A stretch of 64,000 bases of DNA, taken from positions 1 through 64,000 of the forward strand of contig NZ_BJVJ01000004.1 of assembly GCF_007989085.1 (NCBI RefSeq), read 5' to 3'. The position numbers and the translations under genes were made by a program. The DNA comes from Pseudonocardia sulfidoxydans NBRC 16205 (GTDB lineage: Bacteria; Actinomycetota; Actinomycetes; Mycobacteriales; Pseudonocardiaceae). Below are positions 38,180 to 46,917 of the stretch, piece after piece (the stretch's first letter is position 1; each line of letters starts with the position of its first letter). Under the pieces are notes generated by a model that was not told the DNA's origin, did no database searches, and saw nothing but the letters and a program-made list of their open reading frames with translations.

Positions 38180-40017
38180 GCTAGCCCAAAGTCGCCGGTC
38201 TTCAAGCCGTACGCCGCCATTGACGCCCGAGTTGCGGCGATGGTATCGCGGGAGCGAAACGCATTGCGAAGTTCTTCGCGTACCTGGTCGTTGATTTGGG
38301 TGAAGTTTGGTACACGGACATTTCGTAGGTACTGAGCTTGAAACCGTAGCGTGTCTCCTCGCATTCGGACGGAGTACGCTTCGATAAAGCTCTGTGCGAT
38401 TTGAGAGATGAGGATGCCACCCAGTACTTCCAGGTCCCACGTTCCTGAAATTATGTAGTACAGGTTGTGGTGAGGGTAGAGCTTCCCTGGGTCGAGTACC
38501 GGGTTGATGGAGCTTCGCATGTCCTGAATTAGCAACTTTGACTGGCTGCTTAGGCCGTGGTTCACCTTGTCGATCGTTTGATACCAGCATCGTCCGTTTC
38601 TGGCGATGAACCTGTTTCGTAGTGCCGCTTCGTTCTTCAAGAAATAGTGCTTGAGCTTCGGGTGATCATCTAATTCGACCAGGGTTCCATCGGAATCCCA
38701 AGGATTCACAAGATACCTCCCTGACCACTCGAGCTGGCCCGTCTTGAGGTCTTTGACGGTAGCAAGTGGCAGCATTCGATCAGGCTCTGCGACGCTGTGG
38801 TTTTCTGTGACGAATACCTTGTCTGCGCCAGAGGCGACTCCGATCCCTACCCGGGTACCGGTGGTGGCGTCGTTGAGCGGAGCGAAGTTGTCGCTAAGGT
38901 ACTCGATCATGGCAAGTCGTTCTGGTGAACCCGTCGGCCAAAGATCGTCACCCGAAAACCAGTGCGGAAGCCTGAATGCGTGGAACCGACCTTCGTCCAA
39001 CTTCGACTGATCGCCTTGAGTGGTCCACCGTGTCAATATCTCGGCATCACAGCTGTTGAAGTCTTTCATGGCTTCGGCGACCACGACTGACCCCTGGTGG
39101 CGTCGACTGATCACCGTAATAGCAGGATACGCTGAAACGGTCGATTCGAAGGCGTCAACATCGTGTAGCTCCCAGGTCGCGTCCACGCTATACGACTCGG
39201 TGATCATCTTCCTTAGGGAAGCGCCATACTGATTGCGCATCCAACGGTCAGCGCAGATAAAGGCGAGTGTCCCGTTTGGACGTAAAGCGGTCAGGCCTCT
39301 CTCGAAAAACCCGACATAAATGTCGGCGCGACCTGTCATCGTCTTCCAGCGGGAGCGGTACTGCTTTTGTACCTGAGGGGCGACGTCTTCCAGTCTAAGG
39401 TATGGCGGATTTCCAATTACTACGTCAGATGTTTCTGTGTCAGCATGTTCTGCAAGGAGGTAGTCGCCAGTGTTGAGCCACGATTCTAGAATGGATTCGA
39501 TGGCTACTTCAGGGATTGGTAGCGCAGCTAAAATGGGGCGAAGAGCGGAGCGACATGATTCGATACTGCTAGCCTGAATGTCCCACGCAGAAATTGACGA
39601 ATGCAGTTGCACTACAACTTCTTCTGACAACTCTTGATCGCGAAGGCTTGCGACTAGACGCTCGACTGCTGGCACAAGAAACGCTCCGGTGCCGCACGCA
39701 GGTTCAGTTAAGCGGAGCTGAACCAAGTCTCGATTGCACTTGTAGTTGGCGGCGTCCAATAGAGCGTCAACAACCCAGCGACGAGTGAAGACCTCGCCAA
39801 AATCCCGCGGTGTCAGGGGCGGAAGCTGTAGATCGCTGGCCACAGATAGATCGTAGGCGACGGGTCTGTCAAAGACGCGGCCGCTCGGGTCGTTCGGTGC
39901 AACCGTAAACGTCGCGGCGCTCGCCCCGGCATGAGTTGACCAAGCCGAGGTGCGCTGTGCGCGGCTGGACCGAGCATCCCTGGCTGCGATGGCGCGGTAC
40001 TGCCTTTGATCATTCAC
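38176..40017 (-). CDS. type II N6-adenine DNA methyltransferase (TaqI/Eco57I-like)
   Basis: A 613-residue gamma-type adenine methyltransferase. The AdoMet motif is EPACGTGAFL (105-114) and the catalytic motif IV is NPPY (203-206, in VVIGNPPYLRLED), followed by a long C-terminal TaqI-like target-recognition region. The GTG start overlaps the integrase stop by four bases (GTGA), so it appears translationally coupled to the rep-xis-int operon, an unusual arrangement. It is convergent with the endonuclease gene. Lower G+C than the element core. Target sequence unknown. Confidence 0.9.
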   Translation of the reverse strand: MNDQRQYRAIAARDARSSRAQRTSAWSTHAGASAATFTVAPNDPSGRVFDRPVAYDLSVASDLQLPPLTPRDFGEVFTRRWVVDALLDAANYKCNRDLVQLRLTEPACGTGAFLVPAVERLVASLRDQELSEEVVVQLHSSISAWDIQASSIESCRSALRPILAALPIPEVAIESILESWLNTGDYLLAEHADTETSDVVIGNPPYLRLEDVAPQVQKQYRSRWKTMTGRADIYVGFFERGLTALRPNGTLAFICADRWMRNQYGASLRKMITESYSVDATWELHDVDAFESTVSAYPAITVISRRHQGSVVVAEAMKDFNSCDAEILTRWTTQGDQSKLDEGRFHAFRLPHWFSGDDLWPTGSPERLAMIEYLSDNFAPLNDATTGTRVGIGVASGADKVFVTENHSVAEPDRMLPLATVKDLKTGQLEWSGRYLVNPWDSDGTLVELDDHPKLKHYFLKNEAALRNRFIARNGRCWYQTIDKVNHGLSSQSKLLIQDMRSSINPVLDPGKLYPHHNLYYIISGTWDLEVLGGILISQIAQSFIEAYSVRMRGDTLRFQAQYLRNVRVPNFTQINDQVREELRNAFRSRDTIAATRASMAAYGLKTGDFGLA

Positions 40018-41393
40018 TGCTGGGCACCCCGGTGAGCGCGCAGGGTCGATGATCCGAGCCGATCAGCCAGTATGGCTGCGATCTGATCCGCTACCTCCCG
40101 GTCATGCCCGGTAGACCGGTGCCCGTAGACCTGTTGGGTGACACTCTCGTTCGAGTGGCCGACTCGGTCGCTGATGACTTTGGTGCTGGTCCCGATGTCC
40201 ATCGCCAAAGTGACATACGTGTGTCGGACGTCGTGAAGCCTGATCCGGCGGACTTCGGCTTGGTCGACGAGGCGGTTGAACCGCCGGGTGATCGTGTCCG
40301 CGTGCAGCATCCGGCCGTCCTCGTAGCGAAGGAGCTTGTTGTGCGACGAGTCGTAGCCGGAGCCGAACGCCTCGGTCTCCACATCCAGCATCGCCAGGTA
40401 GCCGCGCAGGAGTTCGATCGTGAACGCGTCCAGCGAGATGACCCGGACTCCGCTGGCCGACTTCCCGTCGGACTCGACCGTCTGGCCAGCAACGACGACG
40501 CGCGTGTCCTCGATTGTGAGCGTGCCCGCGTCGAGGTCGAGCAGGTCGCGATCCACCCCGGCCAGTTCGGATCGGCGCATGCCAGTCGTGGCGGCGAGAA
40601 GCCACACGGCGGCGAAGCGGTCGGAGAGCGCCAGCCGTAGCCACGCCGTCAGCTCGTCGACGGTCCACGGCGTCGGCCGGGTGCGCGTCGTCCGGTTCTG
40701 CCGGGGGAGGCGGGCATGTGCTGCGGGGTTCGACACCAGATAGTCCCAGGCCACAGCATCGGAGAACGCCCGGTGCAGCATCCGGTGGACGTTCTTCACG
40801 GTCTTGGGAGAAAGGCCTGCGGTCGAGTCGGCAGGGACGCGGCCACGACGGAACCGCAGGACGGCGGCGCGTGCGGCGTGGATCGTGACCCCACATGCCT
40901 CGACGAGCTGCGCGGGTGCAGGGCCGAGGCCGTCGCGTTCCTCCCGATGCTCGGCCCAGTAGACGTACATCGCAGTGTTGTTGTCGACCTTGACCCGCCC
41001 CTCGGCCAGCAGACGTCGATAGAGCAGGTTGAGCATCGGGACGGTTACGTCCTGCAGGCGACGGTCCCCGATGATCGGGTCGACGTACGCCCGGATGTAG
41101 TCCGCGTAGTTCTGCCGCGTGGTGGGCTTGATCGACTCGGTGATGGCGTCGAGCCACTCCGCCATGAAGACGCGCACGTTGCGGCGGGCCGGGGTCACAG
41201 CGCGGCCGGTCCCATGGCGCTGCTTCGAGTCGACGGCGGCCTGCCATGCCGCGTCCTCGGTCTCGAACCCACCGCGGTTCTCACGGCGCCGCTTGCCGGT
41301 TAGCGGGTCGGGTTCGAGATCGAGGCGGTAGTACCAACGCGAGCCACGCTGGCTGACCGTGATCCCGGCGACCGGTGCGGCCCGACGGTTCAT
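40014..41393 (-). CDS. int: tyrosine-type site-specific integrase
   Basis: A 459-residue phage-type integrase that recombines the tRNA-fMet att sites. It has an N-terminal arm-binding region (TVSQRGSRWYYRLDLEP), a SAM-like core-binding domain (about 70-220) and a catalytic domain with ATTGMRRSELAGV (first Arg), LHDVRHTYVTLAM (His-x-x-Arg) and QVYGHRS (Tyr nucleophile). The start overlaps the xis stop (ATGA) and the stop overlaps the methyltransferase start. Confidence 0.95.
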   Translation of the reverse strand: MNRRAAPVAGITVSQRGSRWYYRLDLEPDPLTGKRRRENRGGFETEDAAWQAAVDSKQRHGTGRAVTPARRNVRVFMAEWLDAITESIKPTTRQNYADYIRAYVDPIIGDRRLQDVTVPMLNLLYRRLLAEGRVKVDNNTAMYVYWAEHREERDGLGPAPAQLVEACGVTIHAARAAVLRFRRGRVPADSTAGLSPKTVKNVHRMLHRAFSDAVAWDYLVSNPAAHARLPRQNRTTRTRPTPWTVDELTAWLRLALSDRFAAVWLLAATTGMRRSELAGVDRDLLDLDAGTLTIEDTRVVVAGQTVESDGKSASGVRVISLDAFTIELLRGYLAMLDVETEAFGSGYDSSHNKLLRYEDGRMLHADTITRRFNRLVDQAEVRRIRLHDVRHTYVTLAMDIGTSTKVISDRVGHSNESVTQQVYGHRSTGHDREVADQIAAILADRLGSSTLRAHRGAQQ

Positions 41394-41590
41394 GCTGCCG
41401 CTCCGTCGACCATTGCGAGCAGCCGCGCCGTGATGACGTAGACCCGGCCACCGAGGCGCCGGATCGGCAGCTCGCCGGACGCGGCGTAGCGGTAGGCGGA
41501 TGCCCGGCTGATCCCGAGCAGTTCAGCGGCACGGGGGACCGACAGCAGGGCCGGAAGCGTGCTGCGGACGGACGTCGTTGTGCTGGTCAT
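41390..41590 (-). CDS. xis: excisionase (Xis), MerR-like HTH
   Basis: A 66-residue DNA-binding protein with a winged-HTH typical of excisionases: PRAAELLGISRASAYRYAASG followed by LPIRRLGGRVYV. It would bias integrase to excision. It overlaps rep upstream and int downstream by four bases each, as in pSAM2-type elements. Confidence 0.92.
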   Translation of the reverse strand: MTSTTTSVRSTLPALLSVPRAAELLGISRASAYRYAASGELPIRRLGGRVYVITARLLAMVDGAAA

Positions 41591-42951
41591 GGCGTGGTCC
41601 TCTCCTGGGCGGGCTGCGGGGTACTGCGCCGTTGGTCGCGGCGTCGTCCTGCGATGGCGAGGGCAAGCTCTCGGTCGGTTTCGTTGCGGTGACCGATTCC
41701 GACGAGGTGCCAGTTGTTGACGACGATCACTGGGTCAGCGGCGGCGTCGTGGCCGAGCTCGTCGAGCTGCTCAGCGAGACGCCACGTTCGCTGGTCGCGG
41801 TGGATAGCACGGAACGTCGTGGAGTAGCGGCGGCTCTTGGTGAGGAAGTGGCCGCGGAAGCCGAGCATGTGCGCCCATTTCCGCAGGTTGAGCGGCTCGT
41901 AGTCGTCAAGGCCGCCGAGGTACCAGGCCGTTTCGATGATGCGGCGGTGATGTGGGTGCAGCCGGAGGTGGTCGAGGTGGGCCAGGGATCGGATCGGGCG
42001 GTCGGGATGCTGATCGGTCTTGCCGGTGCCCTTGGTGGCGTACTTGGCGATGTAGCCGGCCAATCGGGCGTCAGTGATCTCCCCGCGATCGTCGGTGACC
42101 TCGGCAGCCGCGGTCGCTGAGATACGGCGGGCATCGACCTGCGCACCCCACACCAGTTCGAGCGGTTGGCCGTCGGGTCGGGCGACCTCGAGCAGCACCG
42201 ACCGGGCGGCATCGCGGACCGCATCAACGAGCAGGACGTGAGTGGCCCCCGAAGGTGGCGGGTCCGTGGGTCCCTCGGGACCGTCGAGGCGGATCGCGGC
42301 GTGGAAGTGGACCAGCCCGCGACGCTGGTACTCCGCGACCTTGGCGTAGGACAGCCGGGCGCGGGTGGCGAACTCGCGGGCAGAGAGCCCGAGCCGGGCG
42401 GCCAGGGCACGGCGCAGGGCGATGGTGAAGCGGTGCCAGAGCTTGCCCGCGTGGGCCTGCCAGAGCACGGACCCGACGTAGTCGTAGGTGTCGGGGTCGA
42501 GGGGGGTTCCAACGTTGGGGTCGCCGTCGCGGTGATGGGTTCCGCACGGGCAGGGGATGACCCGCCCCCGGGCCGAGAGCCGTCTGGAGTGCACCGGCCC
42601 GAACGAGGGCGCGGTGAGGGTGAGGAACAGTCGGGGCCGGTCGGTGACGGTGGTGGGGACGCCTTTGTCGCCGCCTGCGAGCCCGGCGCGGATGAGGTGG
42701 AAGGCGTTGACGGCGTAGCGGTCCGAGCAGGCGGGGCAGACGGTTTCGCGGCGGTTCCCACATGGTGCCCAGACCTCGCCGGTGCGTTCGGCGAGGACGC
42801 GGCCGGATGCCGTGGAGATCGTGGAGAAGCCGCGCAGCCGGACGGGGTGGGCGCATCCGCCGGTGGCTTCGACGCGGCCCCGCCAGGTCAGGTAGTCGAA
42901 CGAGCGCAGCCGCGCGGACAGGGCAGCGTCGGTGTCGTGGGTGGTGGTCAT
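41587..42951 (-). CDS. RepSA-like rolling-circle replication initiator
   Basis: A 454-residue AICE replication initiator. An N-terminal Cys cluster (APCGNRRETVCPACSDRY), a His-rich metal motif region (PCPCGTHH), and VHFHAAIRLDG resemble the HUH/RepSA family. It would nick the excised circle and allow autonomous replication. It is translated in a chain with its neighbours (ATGA overlaps on both sides). The double-strand origin is probably in or near this gene but was not located. Confidence 0.88.
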   Translation of the reverse strand: MTTTHDTDAALSARLRSFDYLTWRGRVEATGGCAHPVRLRGFSTISTASGRVLAERTGEVWAPCGNRRETVCPACSDRYAVNAFHLIRAGLAGGDKGVPTTVTDRPRLFLTLTAPSFGPVHSRRLSARGRVIPCPCGTHHRDGDPNVGTPLDPDTYDYVGSVLWQAHAGKLWHRFTIALRRALAARLGLSAREFATRARLSYAKVAEYQRRGLVHFHAAIRLDGPEGPTDPPPSGATHVLLVDAVRDAARSVLLEVARPDGQPLELVWGAQVDARRISATAAAEVTDDRGEITDARLAGYIAKYATKGTGKTDQHPDRPIRSLAHLDHLRLHPHHRRIIETAWYLGGLDDYEPLNLRKWAHMLGFRGHFLTKSRRYSTTFRAIHRDQRTWRLAEQLDELGHDAAADPVIVVNNWHLVGIGHRNETDRELALAIAGRRRDQRRSTPQPAQERTTP

Positions 42952-43523
42952 CCGTAGACCTCGCGTTCGTGCTCGATCTCGACCGGGCCGGGGCGGCGGC
43001 CGTGGTGGCGGGCCAGGCGGGCGGCTCCGACGCGGTAGGAGGAGGCGCGGCCGATGACGTCGCCATGTTCGGTCTCGACGAGGTAGGAGCCGTCCTGGCG
43101 GACGATGGAGCCGGAGAACGTCCCGTCGGCGGCGGTGACGAGGCCGAGGCCGGGCCGGACAACGTCGACGAGCAGCCGCACCGGGTCGTCCGGGGTGGGC
43201 GCTGTGGCCGCCGTGGCGGGGACGTCTACGACGATCGCGGACTCGGGTTCGCGACGGCTGTCGATGAGTACCGAGACGCGGGCGCCGTGGTGGAGCCGTC
43301 CGGCGGCGAGCAGGTGCGCGACGGTCACAGCCTCATCGGGTCGGGCCGGGATCGCCATCTCGGCGGCGCGGGTGCCGATCGCGCGTGTGTGGACCTTCTC
43401 GGCGATCCCGACGAGCACGTACCCGGGGTCGCGGGCCTCGCGTAGGACGCGGTGGGTCAGGTCGTCGTCGAACAGCAGGGCTTGGCCGGCGGATTCCGTG
43501 CTGCGGGAACCGTGGCGGGTCAT
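42948..43523 (-). CDS. AICE hypothetical protein
   Basis: A 191-residue protein, start ATG 43523 (MTRHGSRSTES) chosen because it overlaps the upstream stop by ATGA. It has no domain I can name. The C-terminal half (GSYLVETEHGDVIGRASSYRVGAARLARHHG) could form a small beta-rich fold. Genes of this size are usual between tra and rep in AICEs. Confidence 0.75.
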   Translation of the reverse strand: MTRHGSRSTESAGQALLFDDDLTHRVLREARDPGYVLVGIAEKVHTRAIGTRAAEMAIPARPDEAVTVAHLLAAGRLHHGARVSVLIDSRREPESAIVVDVPATAATAPTPDDPVRLLVDVVRPGLGLVTAADGTFSGSIVRQDGSYLVETEHGDVIGRASSYRVGAARLARHHGRRPGPVEIEHEREVYG

Positions 43524-43735
43524 CGGTGCCACCACCAGGAGCTACGGGCCTCAGATGCCCACTCAGCGGCCAGCGCGCGGACCGACCACAGCTCGACGAC
43601 GGCGGCAGTGATGAGGATCAGCGGAAACCACCCGGAGCCGGTGGCCAGCAGCCACCACGCGGCGCCGACCGCAACGGCCAGGAGCAGGGTGAGCTTGAGC
43701 CAGACGGCGACTGCCCAGCCGGTGACGGTCCACAT
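43520..43735 (-). CDS. small membrane protein, AICE
   Basis: A 71-residue protein with two hydrophobic helices (about 3-31 and 34-53) and a Trp-rich tail ending SSWWWHR. It overlaps the tra stop (ATGA) and the next start. It may assist the transfer apparatus as Spd-like membrane proteins do in streptomycete elements; that is inference. Confidence 0.75.
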   Translation of the reverse strand: MWTVTGWAVAVWLKLTLLLAVAVGAAWWLLATGSGWFPLILITAAVVELWSVRALAAEWASEARSSWWWHR

Positions 43736-45174
43736 CAGGCAGCCCTTCCCGAGCCGTCGGCGTCATCCGGGCCGTCGGCGGGGTCGATGGCGGATAGGCG
43801 GGGGCGTGGGGTGCAGCGGTCGACGAGCTCGTCGATCTCGGTATCGGTCACGTAGGCGGCGCGGAACCGGACCGGCAGCCGTGAGCCTTGGTCGATGACG
43901 AACCCGATCCCGGCATGGCGGGGGTCGCCGGGAATCTCATCGGCCAGCGCGCCCCGCTCCCGGGCGCCTTCGCCGAGCACCATGTCGACGTGGGAGGCTG
44001 CGGTGACGCCCAGGCACACCCGGGTGGGGAACAGCTCGCGGACGTCCACTACGTCCTTGGAGGGCTCCTGCACGTAGCCCATCACCGAGATCAGGCAGGC
44101 CCGGCCCTGGGTGAGCAGCTCGGCCAGGAGCCGGAGGGCGTCGCGGACGTCGGAGCGTTCGCCGTAGGCGGTGAGCATGGCCATCTCGTCGATCACCACG
44201 ACGTCGAGCGGCCAGTCGGTTGAGACGTCGAGGCGGCGGAGGTTGTTGGCGCGCATGTGTTCCTGGCGGTCCTTGAGGACGTCGCGGACGTCGTGGAGCA
44301 GGCGCAGGGCGTCGGTCATGGTGGTGGCGTGGCGGTGGAACAGCGGGCCACCCCGTGAGGTCTCGGCGCCGCCCTTGAGGTCGATGACCCACAGCCGGAC
44401 GAGGCCGTCGCGGATGGCGGGTCCCATGGCGCGCATCGGGGCCCACAGCAGCGATCCCTTGCCCGACCCGGATGCCCCGGCGACGAGGACGTGGGTGCCG
44501 AGGACGCGCAGGGTGAACGGCTGGCCGTGCTCGTTGTCGCCGACGTCGAGCGCGGACAGGTCGACGTCGGTGGTGTCGGTGGGGATGTCGGGGGCGGGAA
44601 TGACGTGGTCGAACGGCATCTCGCGCTCGACCACGATCGCCAGGACCCCGGGGCGGGTGCGGGTGATCGCGACCCGGTGCGCGGTCAGGGCGTCAGCGAG
44701 CGCCTCGGAACGGTCGGTCCACGTGCGCAGGTCCTGACCCCTGGCTGGACGCACGTACAGGGTGTCGATCGAGGGTGAGGAGGAGCGGACCCGCAGCAGG
44801 CGAGGGACGACGAGGCGGCCGGTGCGGCGGTTCTCTCGGGCGAGTTCGCAGTCGGCGAGGACGGCGGCCCAGCGGCGGCCGCCGTAGGCGGTCCAGCGTC
44901 GCCACAGCGGCCGCAGGATCGGGGCGGCCCACCGGTCGAACGTCGCGGGGTGGGAACGCCCCCACAGCACCATCGTGAGGACGAGGCCGCCGAGGACGCA
45001 GCCGGTGATGAGCGGACCGGTCACGACCAGTGCGCCGATCAGGGCGGCGAAGGTGACCAGGAACAGGGGATGGCGGGCCAGCCAGGCGAGCGCGCGCCAC
45101 TCGGCGCCAGCGGTGCGCGAGGACGGGCGGCGGGTGTGGCCGCCGGGGTAGACCCGGGTCAGGGACGTGGTCAT
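43735..45174 (-). CDS. FtsK/SpoIIIE-like conjugal transfer protein (TraB/TraSA type)
   Basis: A 479-residue DNA translocase. N-terminal TM helices (about 32-72) anchor it; the motor has Walker A VAGASGSGKGS and Walker B VVVIDEMAML. Such proteins move double-stranded DNA between hyphae during actinomycete conjugation. AGGAG precedes ATG 45174. It begins a chain of overlapping genes down to the methyltransferase. Confidence 0.93.
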   Translation of the reverse strand: MTTSLTRVYPGGHTRRPSSRTAGAEWRALAWLARHPLFLVTFAALIGALVVTGPLITGCVLGGLVLTMVLWGRSHPATFDRWAAPILRPLWRRWTAYGGRRWAAVLADCELARENRRTGRLVVPRLLRVRSSSPSIDTLYVRPARGQDLRTWTDRSEALADALTAHRVAITRTRPGVLAIVVEREMPFDHVIPAPDIPTDTTDVDLSALDVGDNEHGQPFTLRVLGTHVLVAGASGSGKGSLLWAPMRAMGPAIRDGLVRLWVIDLKGGAETSRGGPLFHRHATTMTDALRLLHDVRDVLKDRQEHMRANNLRRLDVSTDWPLDVVVIDEMAMLTAYGERSDVRDALRLLAELLTQGRACLISVMGYVQEPSKDVVDVRELFPTRVCLGVTAASHVDMVLGEGARERGALADEIPGDPRHAGIGFVIDQGSRLPVRFRAAYVTDTEIDELVDRCTPRPRLSAIDPADGPDDADGSGRAA

Positions 45175-45188
45175 CGCAGAGGCTCCTG

Positions 45189-45374
45189 TCAGCGGTTGTG
45201 GAAGGTGGCGCGGGCGGCGTCGAGCAGGACGACGAGGTGGGCGACCTCGCGGGCGAGCTGGTCGTGGGTGGTCTTGAAGCCACCGGAGCGGAACGGGATG
45301 CCGCGCAACGAGGCCCGCAGTTCGCGCATGGCGCGGTCGAGGCCCTCGACGGAACGGTCGACGGTGCGAGACAT
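45189..45374 (-). CDS. small AICE protein (61 aa)
   Basis: Short charged helical protein, MSRTVDRSVEGLDRAMRELR and onward, ending 14 bases before tra. No recognised domain. Spacing and strand suggest it is part of the transfer operon. Confidence 0.6.
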   Translation of the reverse strand: MSRTVDRSVEGLDRAMRELRASLRGIPFRSGGFKTTHDQLAREVAHLVVLLDAARATFHNR

Positions 45375-45379
45375 CGCGG

Positions 45380-45667
45380 TCACCGCCGCCACTCGCGGGA
45401 GACCAGTTCGGCCTCCCACTTCTTCGCCGCCGACGACATGGTGTGCAGAGCGCGGCCGGCCTTCTTGGCCGCCGAGCGCAGCTCCTCCGGGGTCGGGGCG
45501 GACCAGTGCGCCGTCTGCTTCTCGCCCGCGGTGGTCTGGGCGTCGGAGGCTTTGGCGGCGAGCTGCTCGGCCTCGGCCAGCGCGTTCCCGACCAGCGCGA
45601 GGGCCCGCCAGAACTCGCCGTAGCGGCGCAGCGCGCGCCGGTTGATCGGCTTGAGGTTCGGGGCCAT
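45380..45667 (-). CDS. small AICE protein (95 aa)
   Basis: Helical, Ala/Arg-rich protein (MAPNLKPINRRALRRYGEFW). No recognised domain. It sits five bases before the next gene in a tightly packed set. Confidence 0.65.
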   Translation of the reverse strand: MAPNLKPINRRALRRYGEFWRALALVGNALAEAEQLAAKASDAQTTAGEKQTAHWSAPTPEELRSAAKKAGRALHTMSSAAKKWEAELVSREWRR

Positions 45668-45670
45668 CGC

Positions 45671-45874
45671 TCAGAACCCCTTGCGGACCGCGACCGCGGC
45701 CAGCCGCAGGCCCTCGGCGATTCCGGCGCGCCATGCCTGTTCGGTGGGCAGCTCTGGGCCGTCCGGGACGATCCAGTTGCGCCGCTCGCGCTCCAACCGG
45801 CGGACGAGACGACCGACGCCGAACGTCGTGGGCCGGGTCCGACCGCCGGGGCGGCTGCTGGTGATCACATGCAT
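45671..45874 (-). CDS. small AICE protein (67 aa)
   Basis: Basic N-terminus and a predicted amphipathic C-terminal helix (AWRAGIAEGLRLAAVAVRKGF). Start ATG 45874 overlaps the end of the upstream Cys-rich gene by ten bases. Function unknown. Confidence 0.6.
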   Translation of the reverse strand: MHVITSSRPGGRTRPTTFGVGRLVRRLERERRNWIVPDGPELPTEQAWRAGIAEGLRLAAVAVRKGF

Positions 45875-46068
45875 GACAGGACCTCCTGTGGTGCGGCGGA
45901 CGGGGTCGTGCAGGGGCGGGTGGTGCCGTGGCAGGACGGGCAAGCGCCCGTGGTGTCGCAGGCCGGGCAGTCGGTGCCGTCGTCGGCGCCGGGGTAGGTG
46001 TCGGGGGTGGTGCCGTAGCCCTGGCAGCAGTCGCAGGCACCGCTCCCGGAGCAACCGGTGCAGGTCAT
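45865..46068 (-). CDS. small Cys-rich zinc-finger protein (DnaJ-like CxxCxG)
   Basis: A 67-residue protein with clustered CxxCxG-type motifs: CTGCSGSGACDCCQGYG near the N-terminus and CPACDTTGACPSCHG in the middle. This resembles the zinc-binding region of DnaJ without a J domain. ATG 46068 has a good AGGAGAT site six bases upstream. Such small zinc proteins recur in actinomycete mobile elements; role unknown. Confidence 0.75.
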   Translation of the reverse strand: MTCTGCSGSGACDCCQGYGTTPDTYPGADDGTDCPACDTTGACPSCHGTTRPCTTPSAAPQEVLSCM

Positions 46069-46096
46069 CGCTGATCTCCTTCCGGATTTGGGCATG

Positions 46097-46180
46097 GGGG
46101 TAGCCACAGTCGAATTGCTCGGCATTCACGGAATGGGTGCGCCGGAATTGCGCGAAGTGGGATTCGGGGGTGGCTACCCC
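46097..46180. repeat. long-range inverted repeat, AICE intergenic
   Basis: Perfect 11-bp arms GGGGTAGCCAC (46097-46107) and GTGGCTACCCC (46170-46180) enclosing 62 bases with two GGAATTGC/CGAATTGC-like direct repeats. It lies in the only sizeable gap of the transfer gene cluster. It is a candidate cis site (transfer locus, replication origin or RNA structure). Confidence 0.55.
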
Positions 46181-46196
46181 GCAGGCCGGGAGACGG

Positions 46197-46433
46197 TCAG
46201 GCGGCTCGGTTGTGGCGGGCGGCGTCGAGCTGGGCCACGACGTCGGCCAGGACGTCGCGCAGGCGGGCGAGGCCGTCGCGCTCGGCGTAGAGGGTCGTCG
46301 TGCCGCCCGTGCCCTCCACCCGGACAGTGGCGCGCTGCTCGTCGGGGTAGAGGTACGGGCGCAGTGTCGAGATCTCGAACAGGTGCACGTTCACGTCCAC
46401 CGACGAGGTCGGCAGCCAGTCCGGGCGGCTCAC
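46197..46433 (-). CDS. small AICE protein (78 aa)
   Basis: Begins at GTG 46433, overlapping the upstream stop (GTGA). Contains a beta-rich stretch then a helix (DGLARLRDVLADVVAQLDAA). No known domain. Confidence 0.65.
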   Translation of the reverse strand: MSRPDWLPTSSVDVNVHLFEISTLRPYLYPDEQRATVRVEGTGGTTTLYAERDGLARLRDVLADVVAQLDAARHNRAA

Positions 46434-46807
46434 TTGTCGCCACCACCACGCGGGGCCGGGGCGTGCTTGATGCCCATCGCCTTGAACGACAGCCCCGACG
46501 TGACCCGGCCCGCGCCGTTGTCGATCTGGTACTGACTCACCCGGGCATCGACCAGCTCCACTCGCACGTCCTCCCCGAACCCGTCGCCGGGGTCGGTCGC
46601 GAGGGTCACCTTGATCTCCTCGCCCTTCTGCGTCCGCTCACCGGGGTTGGTCCGCAGCTTCGCGAACAGCGCGACGACGAACTGGGTGACGCCTGCCTTG
46701 TCGGTCACGGGGACCTGGGCGCCGTTGGCGTCCTCGCGCATCTTCGGGGCCGGGGGCTCGACGATCACGAGCTTGTAGCCGCCGAGGTTGACCGGGATGT
46801 CACGCAT
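46430..46807 (-). CDS. conserved-type AICE hypothetical protein
   Basis: A 125-residue protein, first gene behind the candidate operators. ATG 46807 is preferred because GGAGGA lies five bases upstream; ATG 46819 is in frame without a site. Beta-rich, with VNLGGYKLVIVEPPAP and DPGDGFGEDVRVELVDARVS. Proteins like this often open AICE transfer operons, but I cannot assign a function. Confidence 0.7.
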   Translation of the reverse strand: MRDIPVNLGGYKLVIVEPPAPKMREDANGAQVPVTDKAGVTQFVVALFAKLRTNPGERTQKGEEIKVTLATDPGDGFGEDVRVELVDARVSQYQIDNGAGRVTSGLSFKAMGIKHAPAPRGGGDK

Positions 46808-46834
46808 GCTGTCCTCCATCGCTTGCCCTTGACT

Positions 46835-46877
46835 GGACGTCTAGGGGAGTAATGACAAGCTAGCAGGACGTCTAGAC
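46835..46877 (-). promoter_or_regulatory. candidate GntR operators at the transfer-operon promoter
   Basis: Two copies of GGACGTCTAG at 46835-46844 and 46866-46875; the second extends to the palindrome GTCTAGAC. They lie 28-70 bases before the first gene of the operon, and the divergently arranged GntR gene lies next to them. A TTGTCT just upstream could be a -35 covered by the second site. Confidence 0.55.
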
Positions 46878-46917
46878 AAGCCGCAACAAGCGGCGGCGGA
46901 TTTCCTGTCGACGCAGG

